A DNA stretch of 64,000 bases, from assembly GCA_049324695.1 (NCBI GenBank), contig JBMOMJ010000044.1, forward strand, positions 38,548 to 102,547, given 5' to 3'. Source of the DNA: PMG-095 sp049324695. GTDB lineage: Bacteria; Myxococcota_A; Polyangia; Polyangiales; Polyangiaceae. The position numbers and the translations under genes are program-made. The notes beneath the pieces are model-generated. The model ran no database searches. It saw only the letters and a program-made list of their open reading frames with translations, and was not told the origin of the DNA. Shown piece by piece: positions 45,313 to 53,625 of the stretch; the stretch's first letter is position 1; every line of letters starts with the position of its first letter.

Positions 45313-46068
45313 CTAGGCGCTTTCTTCGCCTGCCATTGGCAAATCGGCGAGCTCGGCTACCAACGCTCGCGCCTTGTGATTGAGCGTTCGCAAATCGGTA
45401 GAGCCCACTTCGCTCGCACTGAGCGGCGCGCCGATGCGAACTCGCACGCGGTGCGGAAACAACAGGCGGCCGTGCTTGGGCAACACGTTGCGTGTCCCCG
45501 AAATACCAACTGGCAAGATAGCGGCGCCGGCTTCTTTGGCGAGACGTAGCGCGCCGGTCTTGAACTTCTGAACCGCGTCACTCTCCGCGCGAGTGCCTTC
45601 CGGAAATACCAATACGGCGGCTCCGCTGCGCACATGCGACGCGGCTTGCTCCAGTGAGTCCCGCGCGCTGGAGCGGTTGCCACGTTCGATCAAGACGTGC
45701 CGACCCCAACGCAGCGCCGTGCCAACGAAGGGGATGCGCGCCAGTTCGCGTTTCGCGATGAACTGCGGTGGACGCGGCAACGTTGCGAACAGCGCCGGCA
45801 CGTCCATGTAGCTCGCGTGGTTCGCCACGATCACGTATGACGCTTCCGGTTGCATGTGCTCCTCGCCGCTCACCTCGAGCTCGATGCCACACAGCCAAAA
45901 CAGCCCGCGCCCCCAGCCGCGTTGCCAACGGTAGAACAAATCCTTATCGCGCGTGACGGTTCCGGCGATGACTCCCCCCGTCACGCAAAACACAGTCCAG
46001 GCAGGTAGAATCAAGGCGTTGAGGGCGGCGCGTAGGGTTCGGAGCGGACTCGGCACGGCGCGCACCAT
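45313..46068 (-). CDS. plsC: 1-acyl-sn-glycerol-3-phosphate acyltransferase
   Basis: A protein of 251 residues. It acylates lysophosphatidic acid to phosphatidic acid at the inner membrane. PlsC motifs are complete: NHASYMD (HX4D), QFIAKRELARIPFVG, the ERGNR motif, FPEGTR and ILPVGISGT. A membrane helix near the N-terminus (LNALILPAWTVFCVTGGVIAG) anchors it. It lies 67 bp downstream of the phosphofructokinase gene on the same strand and may be co-transcribed. Confidence 0.93.
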   Translation of the reverse strand: MVRAVPSPLRTLRAALNALILPAWTVFCVTGGVIAGTVTRDKDLFYRWQRGWGRGLFWLCGIELEVSGEEHMQPEASYVIVANHASYMDVPALFATLPRPPQFIAKRELARIPFVGTALRWGRHVLIERGNRSSARDSLEQAASHVRSGAAVLVFPEGTRAESDAVQKFKTGALRLAKEAGAAILPVGISGTRNVLPKHGRLLFPHRVRVRIGAPLSASEVGSTDLRTLNHKARALVAELADLPMAGEESA

Positions 46069-46135
46069 AGCATCGGGCGGCGGCGCGGTTGCCGTTGTCC
46101 TTCGGCCAAGATTTTCAGCGGCTTTTGCTGCCCAA

Positions 46136-47545
46136 TTACGAGAACGACTTCGGTTGGCCGGTTGCCTCGATCAACGACATCCATAAGTCGCCGGCTGGGT
46201 CGAGCTGCTTTCGGCAACGTGTGGCGAGCTGCATGGGTACGTGCACGAAGCGACCATGCCAGCGTCCAATCAACATTTCGGTGTTGCCCGCCATGGCGGC
46301 GTGCACCGCGTTGCGCGCCATGTTCCAGCAGTAAACGCTGTCCGAGGGTGAAGCGGGGATGCTGCGAATGGCGTAGCTCGGATCGATGTACTTGAGGGTG
46401 ACTTCGCGGCTCGTAGTCTTGAAGTGACGCACGATTCGGTCGCGCAGAAAGGAGCCCACGTCTTTCAGGCGAGCGTTGCCGCTTTTGTCGGTGCCGCCGC
46501 TCGCTGGTTCGTCTTCAATCAGCTCTTGCGCGGCGCCTTCCGCCACGACCACGACAGCGTGGCCCTGACGCGTGAGCACGCGCTCGAGGTGGTTCAGCAC
46601 ACCGTTCGGACCCTCGAGCGTGGCTGGCACTTCGGGCACTAACACCACATCGACGTCCGTCGAGGCGAGCGCGGCGTGACACGCCAAAAATCCAGAGTGG
46701 CGCCCCATCAACTTCACGAGCCCGATGCCGCGCGAGGCGCAAGCGGCTTCCACGCGCGCGCTGCGAATCACTTCCACAGCTGCCGCGTAGGCGCTCTCGA
46801 AGCCAAAGCTGCGATCCGTGAAGTGAATGTCGTTGTCGATGGTTTTGGGCACGCCGATCACGCTGATGCGCGCGCCACGCCGCTCGATTTCGCGCGTGAG
46901 CTGCAGAGCGCCGCGAACGGTGCCGTCGCCGCCCACCACGAACAACACTCCGATGCCGAGCGCCTGTAGGTGATCGACGACCTCTTGCGGATCCTGTGCC
47001 CCGCGGGACGAACCCAGGATGGTTCCGCCCTCGTGGTGAATGCGCGCGACCGATTCCGGTGTGAGGTGCAGCGGGTGGTGACCGAAGCGCGCGAGAATCC
47101 CCTCATAACCATAACGAAAGCCGAGGATGCTCCGCACGCCGTAGCCGCGTGACAACTCGAGCACCAGCCCACGAATCACGTTATTTAGCCCTGGGCACAA
47201 GCCTCCGCACGTGACGATGCCGCAGCGCACATCGCGCGGATCGAAGAAGATCTTGTTGCGCGGCCCCGCGAGTTCGAGCGCCACGACGCGCTCGGAAGCG
47301 AGCGTTGATGCGTCGAGCTGCGAGACGCAATCGTTGACCAGCACCTTGTCGGCGCGCCCGACGAAATGCATGGCGGTGTCGCCCAGATGTTCAGCGACCG
47401 GTGATGGTAGAAGGCACTTGCCGAGTACCTTGATGGTCACATCATCGGCAGTGATCGAAGCCGAGAGATGCTGTGAGTCTTCACCCGGTTCCGTCGGCGC
47501 GACTCCACTGCCCGAAGCCTGGAATGGATAAACGACCGAACCCAT
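46136..47545 (-). CDS. pfkA: 6-phosphofructokinase, group X type
   Basis: A protein of 469 residues from the ATG at 47545 (GGTGGAGATGAG upstream); the longer frame to 47716 adds 57 residues with no family match. It phosphorylates fructose 6-phosphate in glycolysis. Motifs: CGIVTCGGLCPGLNNVIRGL, YEGILAR, GGTILGSSRG, FVVGGDGTVRGA, VIGVPKTIDNDIHFTDRSFG, VKLMGRHSGFLA and VPEVP. The Gly in GGDGT predicts ATP as donor, while the Lys in PKTIDND is shared with PPi enzymes; this pairing occurs in plant and trypanosomatid ATP-PFKs. An N-terminal extension of about 100 residues is also seen in that group. Confidence 0.9.
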   Translation of the reverse strand: MGSVVYPFQASGSGVAPTEPGEDSQHLSASITADDVTIKVLGKCLLPSPVAEHLGDTAMHFVGRADKVLVNDCVSQLDASTLASERVVALELAGPRNKIFFDPRDVRCGIVTCGGLCPGLNNVIRGLVLELSRGYGVRSILGFRYGYEGILARFGHHPLHLTPESVARIHHEGGTILGSSRGAQDPQEVVDHLQALGIGVLFVVGGDGTVRGALQLTREIERRGARISVIGVPKTIDNDIHFTDRSFGFESAYAAAVEVIRSARVEAACASRGIGLVKLMGRHSGFLACHAALASTDVDVVLVPEVPATLEGPNGVLNHLERVLTRQGHAVVVVAEGAAQELIEDEPASGGTDKSGNARLKDVGSFLRDRIVRHFKTTSREVTLKYIDPSYAIRSIPASPSDSVYCWNMARNAVHAAMAGNTEMLIGRWHGRFVHVPMQLATRCRKQLDPAGDLWMSLIEATGQPKSFS

Positions 47546-47961
47546 TGGCTCATCTCCACCACTGACTTTCCTCGCACCCGCGTTTCGCAGAGCTTTCGGT
47601 TGGGGGGCGAGAACGTGATCGAACTCGACCGGTTTCCCCACAAGCTGTGGCTGCGAACAGTGACCCGCTGCAACGCGTGAACGCCGCGACACGTCACCGA
47701 TGTTGCGCACCCGCACCGGCTAGGTGCACCGCCACCTTCAGCGCACCTTCACATGGAACCTTCGCGCCATGTGCCTAGTCGGCACTTGCACGACGAAAAT
47801 CCGCCGTCTGCACGCAAACCTGCGCAGGCGGGTTCCGCCAGACCCTGATGGGTCAATCGAGACCTCGAACTGCGGGTCAGCAGATACCCCGAGCGGATTT
47901 GGCCAGCCTGAAAAGCGCTCGAAAGTGCGGACGGCACATTGGCCTAGGCCTTGCTTCACCA
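47546..47961. other. gene-free stretch between divergent genes
   Basis: 416 bp with no supported gene. It should contain the promoter for the phosphofructokinase gene and that for the protein starting near 47962. No repeat, hairpin with U-run or clear -35/-10 pair is visible. Confidence 0.3.
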
Positions 47962-48807
47962 ATGCACATGTCTTCGATCTTGGCTCCTAGCTTTAGCCAA
48001 CCGCCTTTGAGTCGTGCTTTGAACGGAGTTGGGTTGTCCAAGGCGAGCCAGCGCGCGGCACGCGAAGAGCTGCACTTGCTCAGCATCGACGTCAGCAAGT
48101 TGTCCGAAAATGTGCGGAGCGCGCTGCAGGTAAGCGCCGAGGAAGTTGCGGCCTGGTCCACACTGGCGGCGCGCACGGGCGCTTCGCTCGTCGTCATGGT
48201 GAGCGACCAAGCCATCGACTTGTATTCGACGGAGCACGATCGCCGGCGGGCCTTCCGCGCGGTGATGGAAGGCTTCGCAGAGCGAGTTCAATTGCGTCAT
48301 GAGCTCGGTCGCTTGCGAACCAGCGAGCGGCGCGGCGCCATGGCAGCACGCTATCTGTTCGAGCGCGCCGCAGGCCTCATCAACGGCTCTGGTCGACCTT
48401 TCCTCGCGCGCATGCACGCTGCGACCTCGACCGCATCGGCGCACGCCGCGTTGGGCCCCACGCTGGCGTCGCTCTTTCGAGTTGCCGCGAACGTGGGGTT
48501 GCGTGTTCGGCTAGAGGCGACCACCAGCACGTCAGCGTTCGTTCTCGGTGAGCTCGAATCACTCGTCGCCGAGCGCATCGTCGACGAAGAGCTCACCGGC
48601 TGGCAATCGCAGGAAGCCGAGCTTTGTCGCGCCGAGGACATGGCGGAGGTCTTCAAAATCGAGGGCGAAATCGAGGAGCACGTGAGCGACTTGCGTGCCT
48701 TCGCCGATGAGCCAGGCAGCCATGTGCGAATCCGTGCAGCCGGGTACCTCGCTGGTCTAGCCGAGATCGCACCGCTCTCCTTGCGCGCCGCCGGTCAGCG
48801 GCGCTGA
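47962..48807 (+). CDS. helical protein of unknown function
   Basis: About 281 residues; ATG codons at 47962 and 47968 are both possible and neither has a strong ribosome site. The sequence is mostly helical, Ala/Leu/Arg/Glu-rich, with no membrane segment, signal peptide or catalytic motif: LHLLSIDVSKLSENVRSALQ, TLAARTGASLVVMVSDQAID, FAERVQLRHELGRLRTSERR, AYLFERAAGLING. It resembles no family I know. It stands alone and is convergent with the small Cys protein gene. Composition and third-codon GC agree with a real gene. Confidence 0.5.
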   Translation: MHMSSILAPSFSQPPLSRALNGVGLSKASQRAAREELHLLSIDVSKLSENVRSALQVSAEEVAAWSTLAARTGASLVVMVSDQAIDLYSTEHDRRRAFRAVMEGFAERVQLRHELGRLRTSERRGAMAARYLFERAAGLINGSGRPFLARMHAATSTASAHAALGPTLASLFRVAANVGLRVRLEATTSTSAFVLGELESLVAERIVDEELTGWQSQEAELCRAEDMAEVFKIEGEIEEHVSDLRAFADEPGSHVRIRAAGYLAGLAEIAPLSLRAAGQRR

Positions 48808-48812
48808 GCGCG

Positions 48813-49103
48813 TCAGGCGCTGGGCCGATCGCTGGCGCGGCGACCCCAGCGACGTCGTTCATCGCTCGACGCAAGCTCTGTGCTTTGCCGCCGCGGTAAC
48901 AACGAGCGTTGGCCCGCGTTTTCTCTGAACAGATCTCGAAGTGCACCCAACGTCGTCACGCGTAACGCGCGGACGATGTGGGCGTGCGTGTTACACAGCG
49001 TGACGCTGCGCGTGCCAAACACGAATTCCTGAGTTTCGCCGCGGCTCAGCTCGAGCCGCTCGGGGGCGAGGAAATTCATACAGACTTCGCAGGAGCTGCG
49101 CAT
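48813..49103 (-). CDS. small protein with a CxxC...CxxH zinc-ribbon-like motif
   Basis: About 96 residues from the ATG at 49103; an upstream TTG/ATG would add 28 residues. CEVC at residues 5-8 and LCNTHAH near residues 36-42 make a CxxC ... CxxH set that could bind one zinc. Between them lies a short strand-rich segment (LELSRGETQEFVFGTRSVTL). The tail is Arg/Ser-rich, as in small nucleic-acid-binding proteins. No family recognised. It is convergent with the 47962 gene with a six-base gap. Confidence 0.5.
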   Translation of the reverse strand: MRSSCEVCMNFLAPERLELSRGETQEFVFGTRSVTLCNTHAHIVRALRVTTLGALRDLFRENAGQRSLLPRRQSTELASSDERRRWGRRASDRPSA

Positions 49104-49265
49104 GCGCGAAATCGTCGCGTGCCGGCCGCTGGGTGGCCAAATTTTGACCAACCCGGAGCTCAGCTGTCCTGCGCTACGTCGCAACAAACCTCATAGGGAG
49201 ACGGCAGCGCTGGGCTGACGCTTATCCTATAGAGCTCGGTCGTGACGTACGAGTAGCTTGGGTCA

Positions 49266-50434
49266 ATGGCCAGAAGCTCGGCTATGTGGTTCGCGCTCGC
49301 AGTGGGCACGGCCGTATCCGCATGCGGCAGCGGCGAGGCATTCAGCGACTCGGCGCGCGGCGGAGCGAGCTCGAACAGCGGAGGCGCGGCGGCGCTGGTG
49401 CAATCGAGCGGTGGCTCGCTGGCTGCGGGCGGCACGGCGTCCGGCGGTAGATCCCAGGGCGGGACGTCCAACGATTCTGCATCCGCGGGTGCGCTCGTAG
49501 GAGGAAGTGACACGGCAGGCGGTCTGACGGCGTCATTCGGCGGAAGTGCAGGAGCAGAGCCGATCGGCGGAGCCGCCGGAAGCGAAGGCGAGGGCGGTGC
49601 AACGAGCGGTGGTGCAGCAAACGGCGGTGCAACGAGCGGTGGTGCAGCAANNNNNNNNNNNNNNNNNNNNNNNNNNNNNNNNNNNNNNNNNNNNNNNNNN
49701 NNNNNNNNNNNNNNNNNNNNNNNNNNNNNNNNNNNNNNNNNNNNNNNNNNGGCGGTGCAACGAGCGGTGGTGCAGCAAACGGCGGTGCAACGAGCGGTGG
49801 TGCAGCAAGCGGTGGTGCAGCAAACGGTGGTGCAGCAAACGGTGGTGCAGCAAACGGTGGTGCAGCGAACGGCGGTGTCGACGGAGGCGGCGGAAAAACA
49901 GCGGCGCAAGGCGGTGCCCTCGGAAGCGGCGGCACAACTCAAACCAAGTGTGGACTGGTCATCAACGAGATCCAAGTGGGCAGCAGCGTGAGCCCGGCAG
50001 ACGAGTTCGTGGAGCTGTACAACTCATGCGCAGTGGCTCAAGCACTGAATGGCTACGAGCTGGTGTATCGCGCAGCTTCCGGCACCAGCGATGTGCTTCT
50101 GCACACGTTCTCGAGCAGCGACGTCATCGCCGGTAAAGGCTTCCTGCTGCTGGCAGGCGCGAGCTTTGCGGGCACGAGTGACATGAGCCTCGGCGGCGGC
50201 GTGAACGGCGTGCTCGCGCTGCAAGCAGGTGGTTTGGCGTTGCGCACTGCCAACGCTGTCATCATCGACGCGTTGGGCTACGGCAACGCTACCAACGCGT
50301 TCGTGGAGGGTGCGCCAGCTTTGGCACCAACGCTCGGCACCTCCATCAGTCGCGTTCCGGATGGTCGCGATATGAACGACAACTGGCAGGACTTCTCCGC
50401 AACGACGTCGACTCCGCGCGGCGCCAATCACTGA
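49266..50434 (+). CDS. lamin-tail-domain lipoprotein with Gly/Ala/Ser repeat stalk, interrupted by an assembly gap
   Basis: One gene split by 100 N (49651-49750). The part before the gap starts at ATG 49266 with a lipoprotein signal (AVGTAVSAC) and a Gly/Ser/Ala stalk. After the gap the frame resumes at 49751 with the same repeat, then KCGLVINEIQVGSSVSPADEFVELYNSC, GKGFLLLAGASFAG and DALGYGNATNAFVEGAPA, the lamin tail domain pattern, to the stop at 50434. The two parts are in different nominal frames, so the true gap length must be 2 modulo 3. The domain is found in secreted nucleases and surface proteins; here it stands alone, likely binding outside the cell. Confidence 0.8.
49593..49870 (+). 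repeat. 15/30-bp tandem repeat with assembly gap
   Basis: Units GGCGGTGCAACGAGC and GGTGGTGCAGCAAAC, each encoding Gly-Gly-Ala-x-Ser/Asn, are repeated on both sides of the 100-N run at 49651-49750. The array caused the assembly break; the true copy number is unknown. Confidence 0.9.
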
Positions 50435-51174
50435 GGGCGCGGCACCTGAACGGCTCCGCTCAGGCTGCCGCTGCGGCGCTCCGCCAGCAGCCTTCGCGCG
50501 ATGACGATGTGGCCGAGCACCGCCGTGGAGACCATGACTGCCGGCAACCAAACGTACGGGAAGTATGCCACCCAGGTGTTGACTTGGTCTTCGCCGAAGG
50601 CGTGGAACAGGGGAGTCGCCAGGATGGCTACGACCATGATGTTCAAGAGCAACGCGCTGGCCAGCACCTGCCACGCGATCACGACACCGCGAGGCACGCG
50701 AAAGCGAGCGAGCGCCAGCGCCAACACCAACGCGCTAACACCGCTCACGATGTCGAAGTTGCGGCCAGAATAGGACATCACGCTTGGCATGAGACCGACG
50801 TTCGCTGCTTCGTGCATGACGAGCTCGAGCGGGAAGCGAAACGCCTGCCAACCAATCAAGACGGGCAGAGGCAACTGCGATAGTTCTGCGCCCACACGTG
50901 ACAAGCCGAGCGCAACAGAAACAACCAAGATGGCCGCCATCATGAGCATGAGCGGCGGGGGACGAAGCTCGAAGCGCGCGAACACACCACTGGCAGCGAG
51001 AACCCCCGTCAGTGCGAGCCAGCCGAACGCGCCCAGCGCAGCGCGCAAGCGCCGTTGCCGGCGTTGCTCACGGCTGGGATTCGGGGTCGATTGTTCGACG
51101 GCCCAAACGAAAAAGATCGCCAGGGCGATCGCAATGGTGGACATGGCTGCTGCGACGAACGGTGCGTTGACCAT
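50428..51174 (-). CDS. polytopic membrane protein of unknown function
   Basis: A protein of 248 residues with about seven hydrophobic helices (for example FVAAAMSTIAIALAIFFVWAV, LGAFGWLALTGVLAASGVFA, LMLMMAAILVVSVALGL, VSALVLALALARF, VIAWQVLASALLLNIMVVAI, YVWLPAVMVSTAVLGHIVI). No enzyme motif is visible. It is divergent from the HxlR regulator across a 53-bp AT-rich spacer, so it is very likely the regulated target. Its stop overlaps the lamin-tail gene by 7 bp. Confidence 0.65.
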   Translation of the reverse strand: MVNAPFVAAAMSTIAIALAIFFVWAVEQSTPNPSREQRRQRRLRAALGAFGWLALTGVLAASGVFARFELRPPPLMLMMAAILVVSVALGLSRVGAELSQLPLPVLIGWQAFRFPLELVMHEAANVGLMPSVMSYSGRNFDIVSGVSALVLALALARFRVPRGVVIAWQVLASALLLNIMVVAILATPLFHAFGEDQVNTWVAYFPYVWLPAVMVSTAVLGHIVIARRLLAERRSGSLSGAVQVPRPQ

Positions 51175-51190
51175 GTGCTCACTATGCTTT

Positions 51191-51229
51191 ACTTTAAGAT
51201 AGTATCAACTTTAAAATCTAATAGTTGAT
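51191..51229. promoter_or_regulatory. AT-rich operator-like inverted repeat between the HxlR gene and its divergent neighbour
   Basis: ATCAACT (51204-51210) and AGTTGAT (51223-51229) form an inverted repeat with a 12-nt AT-only-like spacer, preceded by a CTTTAAGATA / CTTTAAAATCTA direct repeat. The block is sharply AT-rich in GC-rich DNA and overlaps the HxlR start codon, as expected for an autoregulatory HxlR site that also covers the divergent promoter. Confidence 0.5.
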
Positions 51230-51902
51230 GGAAATTCAAGAAAAGCCAAAGAGTTACAGGCAGTTCTGCGGCGTGGCGCGTGCGCTCGATCGCATCGGCG
51301 AACGCTGGACGCTGCTTTTGGTTCGCAATCTGCTGCTCGGACCACGCCGTTACTCGGATCTGTTGGACGAACTTCCCGGGATCACGACGAACCTGCTGGC
51401 CAAGCGTCTGCGCGAGCTCACGGCCGCTGGCATCGTGGAGCGTCGGGCCGCGCCGTCACCAGCTCGCGCCGACGTCTATGCGCTCACTGAGCAGGGCCGC
51501 GCACTCGAACCCGTAATCATGGAGCTCGGGCGTTGGGGTGGCCGTTTTCTCGGTCGCCCAGCGCCGGACGACGTCGTGAACATCGCTTGGGGATTGCTCT
51601 CCATGAAGCGGCGTTACCGCGGCGGCTTGACGTTGAGCGCTGGCTTTCGCGTTGGTGAACGCGCATTCGAGCTGGTTTTCGAGCCCAACTACCTAGGCGT
51701 CTTCGAACGCGAGGCGACTCGCGCCGACGTGAACGTCGAAGGATCATTCGAGAGCTTTCAGCGTTGGCTCTTTCTGGGCGAATCGGCTGACCTGCTGTGC
51801 GCGCGTGGGGAGCTGACGGTCAGCGGCAATCCGGAGGGGTGGCAGGCGTTACTTCGAGCATTTAACCCGCCTCCTCAGCGACCTGCGTCGAGTGGCTCCT
51901 AG
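51228..51902 (+). CDS. HxlR-family winged-helix transcriptional regulator with C-terminal extension
   Basis: A protein of 224 residues from the ATG at 51228. The HxlR domain is residues 10-105: YRQFCGVARALDRIGERWTLLLVRNLLLG, YSDLLDELPGITTNLLAKRL, LTAAGIVERR, YALTEQGRALEPVI. The Cys in FCGVARAL is the conserved sensing position of many HxlR proteins. About 110 C-terminal residues form a second domain (SCP2-like strands such as RGGLTLSAGFRVGERAFELVF) that may bind a ligand. It is divergent from a membrane protein gene and probably controls both. Confidence 0.88.
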   Translation: MEIQEKPKSYRQFCGVARALDRIGERWTLLLVRNLLLGPRRYSDLLDELPGITTNLLAKRLRELTAAGIVERRAAPSPARADVYALTEQGRALEPVIMELGRWGGRFLGRPAPDDVVNIAWGLLSMKRRYRGGLTLSAGFRVGERAFELVFEPNYLGVFEREATRADVNVEGSFESFQRWLFLGESADLLCARGELTVSGNPEGWQALLRAFNPPPQRPASSGS

Positions 51903-51951
51903 TGAGGCGAATTGCGCGTGATTTCGGGGTGTGCGCCGCTGAAAAGCGCGA

Positions 51952-53625
51952 ATGTTGCGCTCCGTTCTGTCGGCCATCGGTGTAAGCTCCAAAGAGGTGA
52001 TGGCGAAAGCTTGCGCGCGCTTCGTGGTCGCATGGCTCTTTTTGAGCGCGCTCGTGAACCTGCGTTTTCCAGGAGACGAAACCAAGCTCTCCTACCTGTG
52101 GCCTTCCTCGGACGTCACGCTGCTGTTCGCGTTGTTTGCGTTGGCGCAGCTTCGCGGTTGGCGCTTGCCGCGTTGGCACCTGCCGCTGCTGGTGTTTGGC
52201 GTTTGTTTGATCCGCGTGCTGCGTTTTGGCGACGGCATTCAACAGAACTACTTTCACCGGCCGTTCAACGCTTATCTGGATCTGCCGCAGCTGCCCGAGC
52301 TCGTACGCCTTTTGTGGGCGACGAGTAGCCACGCGGTGTTCGTGCTGGGTGCGGTCGCAAGCGTGCTTCTGGTGGTTGCGCTGGTTTACGCAATTCGCTG
52401 GGCGCTTCGCGAGGCGCACTCGTTCATGAGTGACGCGAAGCGCCGCTCCCTGTTCTTCGGCGTGGTGCTGGCGCTGGTGGTGCTGTCGCCGTTTGGGCCG
52501 AAGGCGCATGGCGACGAACAGTTCAGCGGCATGTTTGCCTCCAGCATCGTGCCGCGTGTCGTCGACGAGGCCGACTTCCTCCTGCACGTGTCGGGCTATC
52601 GCGAGGTCAAGCTGCGCGAGGTGCGTGCGATCGCCAATCGCTTGCAGAGTGCGCCGAACTCGTTGGCGCGCCTCGAATCGTTGCCGGTATTCGTTTTTCT
52701 GGTCGAGTCCTACGGCGTAACCGTTTTTGATCCGGAGCTCACTTCGCCGCCGATGCAGGCAGCGCTCGATGACTTCGACGCCGCCTTGAAAGCGAGCGGC
52801 TACAGCGTAGCGACCGGCCTGTTGGATTCGCCGGTTTACGGCGGAAGTTCCTGGTTGGCGCAAGCAACGCTGGCCACCGCGGTGCAAACCCGCGACGAAG
52901 CTCAGCTGGCCCTAGTGAAGGCGGAGGAGCCGCCGACCATCGCCGATTTTTTCAAGCGCGCTGGTTATCGCACCGTCTTGGTTCAGCCCGGCACCACCCG
53001 TCCCTGGCCAGAGCGAGACTATCTTCGCTTCGAAGCACGTTATGCCGCCTTCGATTTGGGTTACCGTGGCCCAAAGTTTTCGTGGGCGCCGATGCCGGAT
53101 CAATACGTGCTCGACGTGATTCATCGCAAGGAAGTAGAGACGGCTACGCGACCTCTGTTCATCACGTACGCGTTGGTCTCCAGCCATGCGCCCTGGAGCG
53201 AGCAGCCGCGCGTCGTGGAAGATTGGAATCATCTCAGCGATGGGGACATCTTCAATCGCATGCCGAAGGTTCACTTCGACACGCGCCTGGTCGGCTCGAA
53301 CGCGGTTCGTGAAGCTTACTTGAGCTCGATCCGCTACGATTTGTCGGTGCTCGCTCGCTACCTCGGCGAACGTTTGAAGAACGACGCGCTCGTCTTCGTG
53401 CTCGGCGACCACCAACCCATTCCCAAGGCGACTGCACACAGCAAGCGCCGCTCGGTTCCGGTGCACGTCATTAGCCGGCGGCGTCAGCTTTTGGAGCCGT
53501 GGTACGCGCGCGGCTACCGTCCCAGCTTGCGGCCCAACCTAGCTGAGCCGGTGGCGCCGCTCGCGAGCTTCTTGCCGACTCTGTTGGAGGCAATGTCGCC
53601 GCCGCGCGTTGGAGTGCCGGGATGA
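51952..53625 (+). CDS. LTA-synthase-like membrane phosphatase/transferase (alkaline phosphatase superfamily)
   Basis: A protein of 557 residues; an alternative ATG at 52000 is also possible. Four membrane helices lie in the first about 175 residues (for example FVVAWLFLSALVNL, LWPSSDVTLLFALFALAQL, LPLLVFGVCLIRVL, VFVLGAVASVLLVVALVYAI). The extracytoplasmic domain has metal and catalytic motifs of the sulfatase/LTA-synthase type: FVFLVESYG, YGGSSWLAQATLA, YALVSSHAPW and VFVLGDHQP. The usual nucleophile Thr appears replaced by Ser in GGSS. It would transfer phosphoglycerol- or phosphoethanolamine-like groups to a surface glycan or lipid. It is first in a run of four + strand genes. Confidence 0.8.
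   Translation: MLRSVLSAIGVSSKEVMAKACARFVVAWLFLSALVNLRFPGDETKLSYLWPSSDVTLLFALFALAQLRGWRLPRWHLPLLVFGVCLIRVLRFGDGIQQNYFHRPFNAYLDLPQLPELVRLLWATSSHAVFVLGAVASVLLVVALVYAIRWALREAHSFMSDAKRRSLFFGVVLALVVLSPFGPKAHGDEQFSGMFASSIVPRVVDEADFLLHVSGYREVKLREVRAIANRLQSAPNSLARLESLPVFVFLVESYGVTVFDPELTSPPMQAALDDFDAALKASGYSVATGLLDSPVYGGSSWLAQATLATAVQTRDEAQLALVKAEEPPTIADFFKRAGYRTVLVQPGTTRPWPERDYLRFEARYAAFDLGYRGPKFSWAPMPDQYVLDVIHRKEVETATRPLFITYALVSSHAPWSEQPRVVEDWNHLSDGDIFNRMPKVHFDTRLVGSNAVREAYLSSIRYDLSVLARYLGERLKNDALVFVLGDHQPIPKATAHSKRRSVPVHVISRRRQLLEPWYARGYRPSLRPNLAEPVAPLASFLPTLLEAMSPPRVGVPG

Noticed and set aside
49593..49870. Short regular repeats resembling a CRISPR array
   Set aside because: The units are contiguous, in frame, code for Gly-Gly-Ala-x stalks and have no unique spacers; no cas gene is nearby.
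51862..52887. A 341-codon minus-strand frame opposite the LTA-synthase-like gene
   Set aside because: High-GC antisense shadow rich in Arg/Gln/His; the + strand frame has clear membrane helices and catalytic motifs.
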